This document shows positions 4,730 to 5,555 of a stretch of DNA of 5,555 nucleotides, one piece after another (the stretch's first letter is position 1; every line of letters starts with the position of its first letter). Below the pieces are notes generated by a model. It was not told the origin of the DNA. It was given only the letters and a program-made list of their open reading frames with translations, and searched no databases. Source of the stretch: Candidatus Uhrbacteria bacterium (lineage in GTDB: Bacteria; Patescibacteriota; Patescibacteriia; JACQSD01); the NCBI GenBank assembly GCA_016206165.1, contig JACQSD010000024.1:1-5555 (forward strand). The letters run 5' to 3'. A program made the position numbers and the translations under genes.

Positions 4730-5555
4730 TTCGATTCCCCGGCGCAACGAGTTCCTTGTATAGCTCTGGATCAATGGTACGGCTAAAACAAGTGCTCCCA
4801 ATGCCGTGATTCCAATGATCCACTCCCTGCGCGTACGGCATCATTGGTTTTGAAGTGCTCTGTGTTGCCGAGGTTGTAAACGTTGTACAGAGTTCAAAGG
4901 AAAGTGGTGCTTGCACGCGATAATCGTATGAACTTCCACTCTCCGGGTCTGATGGTGAAACAAACCCACTAATATCATCGGCGAGATTGGCAAGGCTTAC
5001 TGGTAAACTTCCCTTGCGCTGCCAATAATTGACGACCATACCTTGAATATTTTGCAAATCTTGTATGCGTTGCTCATCGAATCGTTGTGCACGGCGCTCC
5101 GTGGGAGAACCAATGACGAAAAAACCAAAAACAACAAACACACAAATAAGAAGAAGCGTCGCAGCAACAAACAATCGAATTGCCGCTACCCGCGCACTTA
5201 ATTCCCAGAAATAGTAATAGAAAACTGCAGCTGCGATAATAAGAACTGTGACAACTTTCAAAAGAAAACGAGCAGTAAGATCACCGTCGAGCAACCAGTA
5301 CAAAAGCGTCACAAGATCGGAAACAATCGCGATTGCCGCGAGTGAGAGGGTGAGGTAGATGAGCCACTTACGGATCCGCACATCCTGATAGTTCTCGTTG
5401 CGCCGTATGCGAACGAGGAATCGCGTGATGAAAAAATAAAACGGGAGCACGACAATGATTGTCGCGAGAGAAAATCGTAATGATCCGAACTCATTGCCAC
5501 TATAGCTCAATGCATCTGGGAAATAGACATTGATGATACTAAAAAGCAGTTGCCC
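4701..5555 (-). CDS. DUF5671-type multi-pass membrane protein with pilin-like C-terminal domain (5' end cut by window edge)
   Basis: The C-terminal 284 residues of a membrane protein of unknown function are visible. The frame is open to the window edge, and the family normally continues upstream with another membrane helix, so the TTG at 5510 is not taken as a start. The first visible residues, GQLLFSIINVYFPDAL, look like the end of that helix and the conserved 'FPDAL' of DUF5671. Hydrophobic segments follow at about 29-48, 64-89, 98-117 and 124-149. FLVRIRRNE and VRIRKWLIYLTL are typical charged boundaries. Residues 150-284 are extramembrane. RFDEQRIQDLQNIQGMVVNYWQRKGSLP, then SPSDPESGSSYDYRV and SFELC, resemble the helix and the 'DP...Y.Y' strands of type II secretion pseudopilin domains. 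Two cysteines (C223, C256) could pair outside the cell. This domain order is one I recall from Patescibacteria. It is followed by its own terminator, so it is probably not part of the glycan operon. Confidence 0.8.
   Translation of the reverse strand, partial: GQLLFSIINVYFPDALSYSGNEFGSLRFSLATIIVVLPFYFFITRFLVRIRRNENYQDVRIRKWLIYLTLSLAAIAIVSDLVTLLYWLLDGDLTARFLLKVVTVLIIAAAVFYYYFWELSARVAAIRLFVAATLLLICVFVVFGFFVIGSPTERRAQRFDEQRIQDLQNIQGMVVNYWQRKGSLPVSLANLADDISGFVSPSDPESGSSYDYRVQAPLSFELCTTFTTSATQSTSKPMMPYAQGVDHWNHGIGSTCFSRTIDPELYKELVAPGNRIDKRGNVTY

Overview
The window looks like a piece of a Candidate Phyla Radiation (Patescibacteria) genome, probably of the Parcubacteria group. The main clue is the gene at the right edge. 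It encodes a DUF5671-type membrane protein with an extra C-terminal domain, a combination I associate with these bacteria. Compact gene packing, mostly absent Shine-Dalgarno sequences and several short heptamer repeat arrays inside genes fit the same picture. The phylum assignment is inference from recalled family knowledge, not from a search. TGA is used as a stop, so this is not a lineage that recodes TGA.

All six protein genes lie on the minus strand, so transcription runs from right to left. At the right, a 5'-truncated DUF5671 gene (4701-5555) ends at a strong bidirectional hairpin terminator (4668-4699). Next come a Wzx-like oligosaccharide flippase (3213-4655) and a family 4 glycosyltransferase (2146-3216), which share an ATGA overlap. 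A 320-bp gap follows. The third block is a family 2 glycosyltransferase (1115-1825), a PAP2-family lipid phosphatase (579-1112) starting 2 bp after it, and the 5' part of an ABC-2 type permease gene (1-551), which runs off the left edge.

The glycan genes make a coherent set. GT2 and GT4 would build a lipid-linked glycan, the flippase would move it across the membrane, and the PAP2 enzyme could dephosphorylate the polyprenyl pyrophosphate carrier for reuse. The ABC permease may export a further product or be unrelated.

The least ordinary part is the gap at 1826-2145. It carries a plus-strand transcription unit opposite to everything else: a TTGACA / 17 bp / TGc-TAGTAT promoter at 1832-1860, about 280 nt of GC-rich (about 59%) sequence with several nested helices, and a strong intrinsic terminator with a UUCG loop at 2110-2147. 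I do not recognise it as tmRNA, RNase P RNA, 6S RNA or SRP RNA, so it is a candidate undescribed structured RNA. A 74-codon ORF inside it is a weaker alternative.

The second unusual signal is a set of five arrays of 7-bp tandem repeats, of four sequence types, inside the PAP2, GT2 and GT4 coding regions. All are currently in frame. A palindromic repeat (558-589) at the PAP2/permease junction supplies the PAP2 stop codon and a possible ribosome binding site for the permease.
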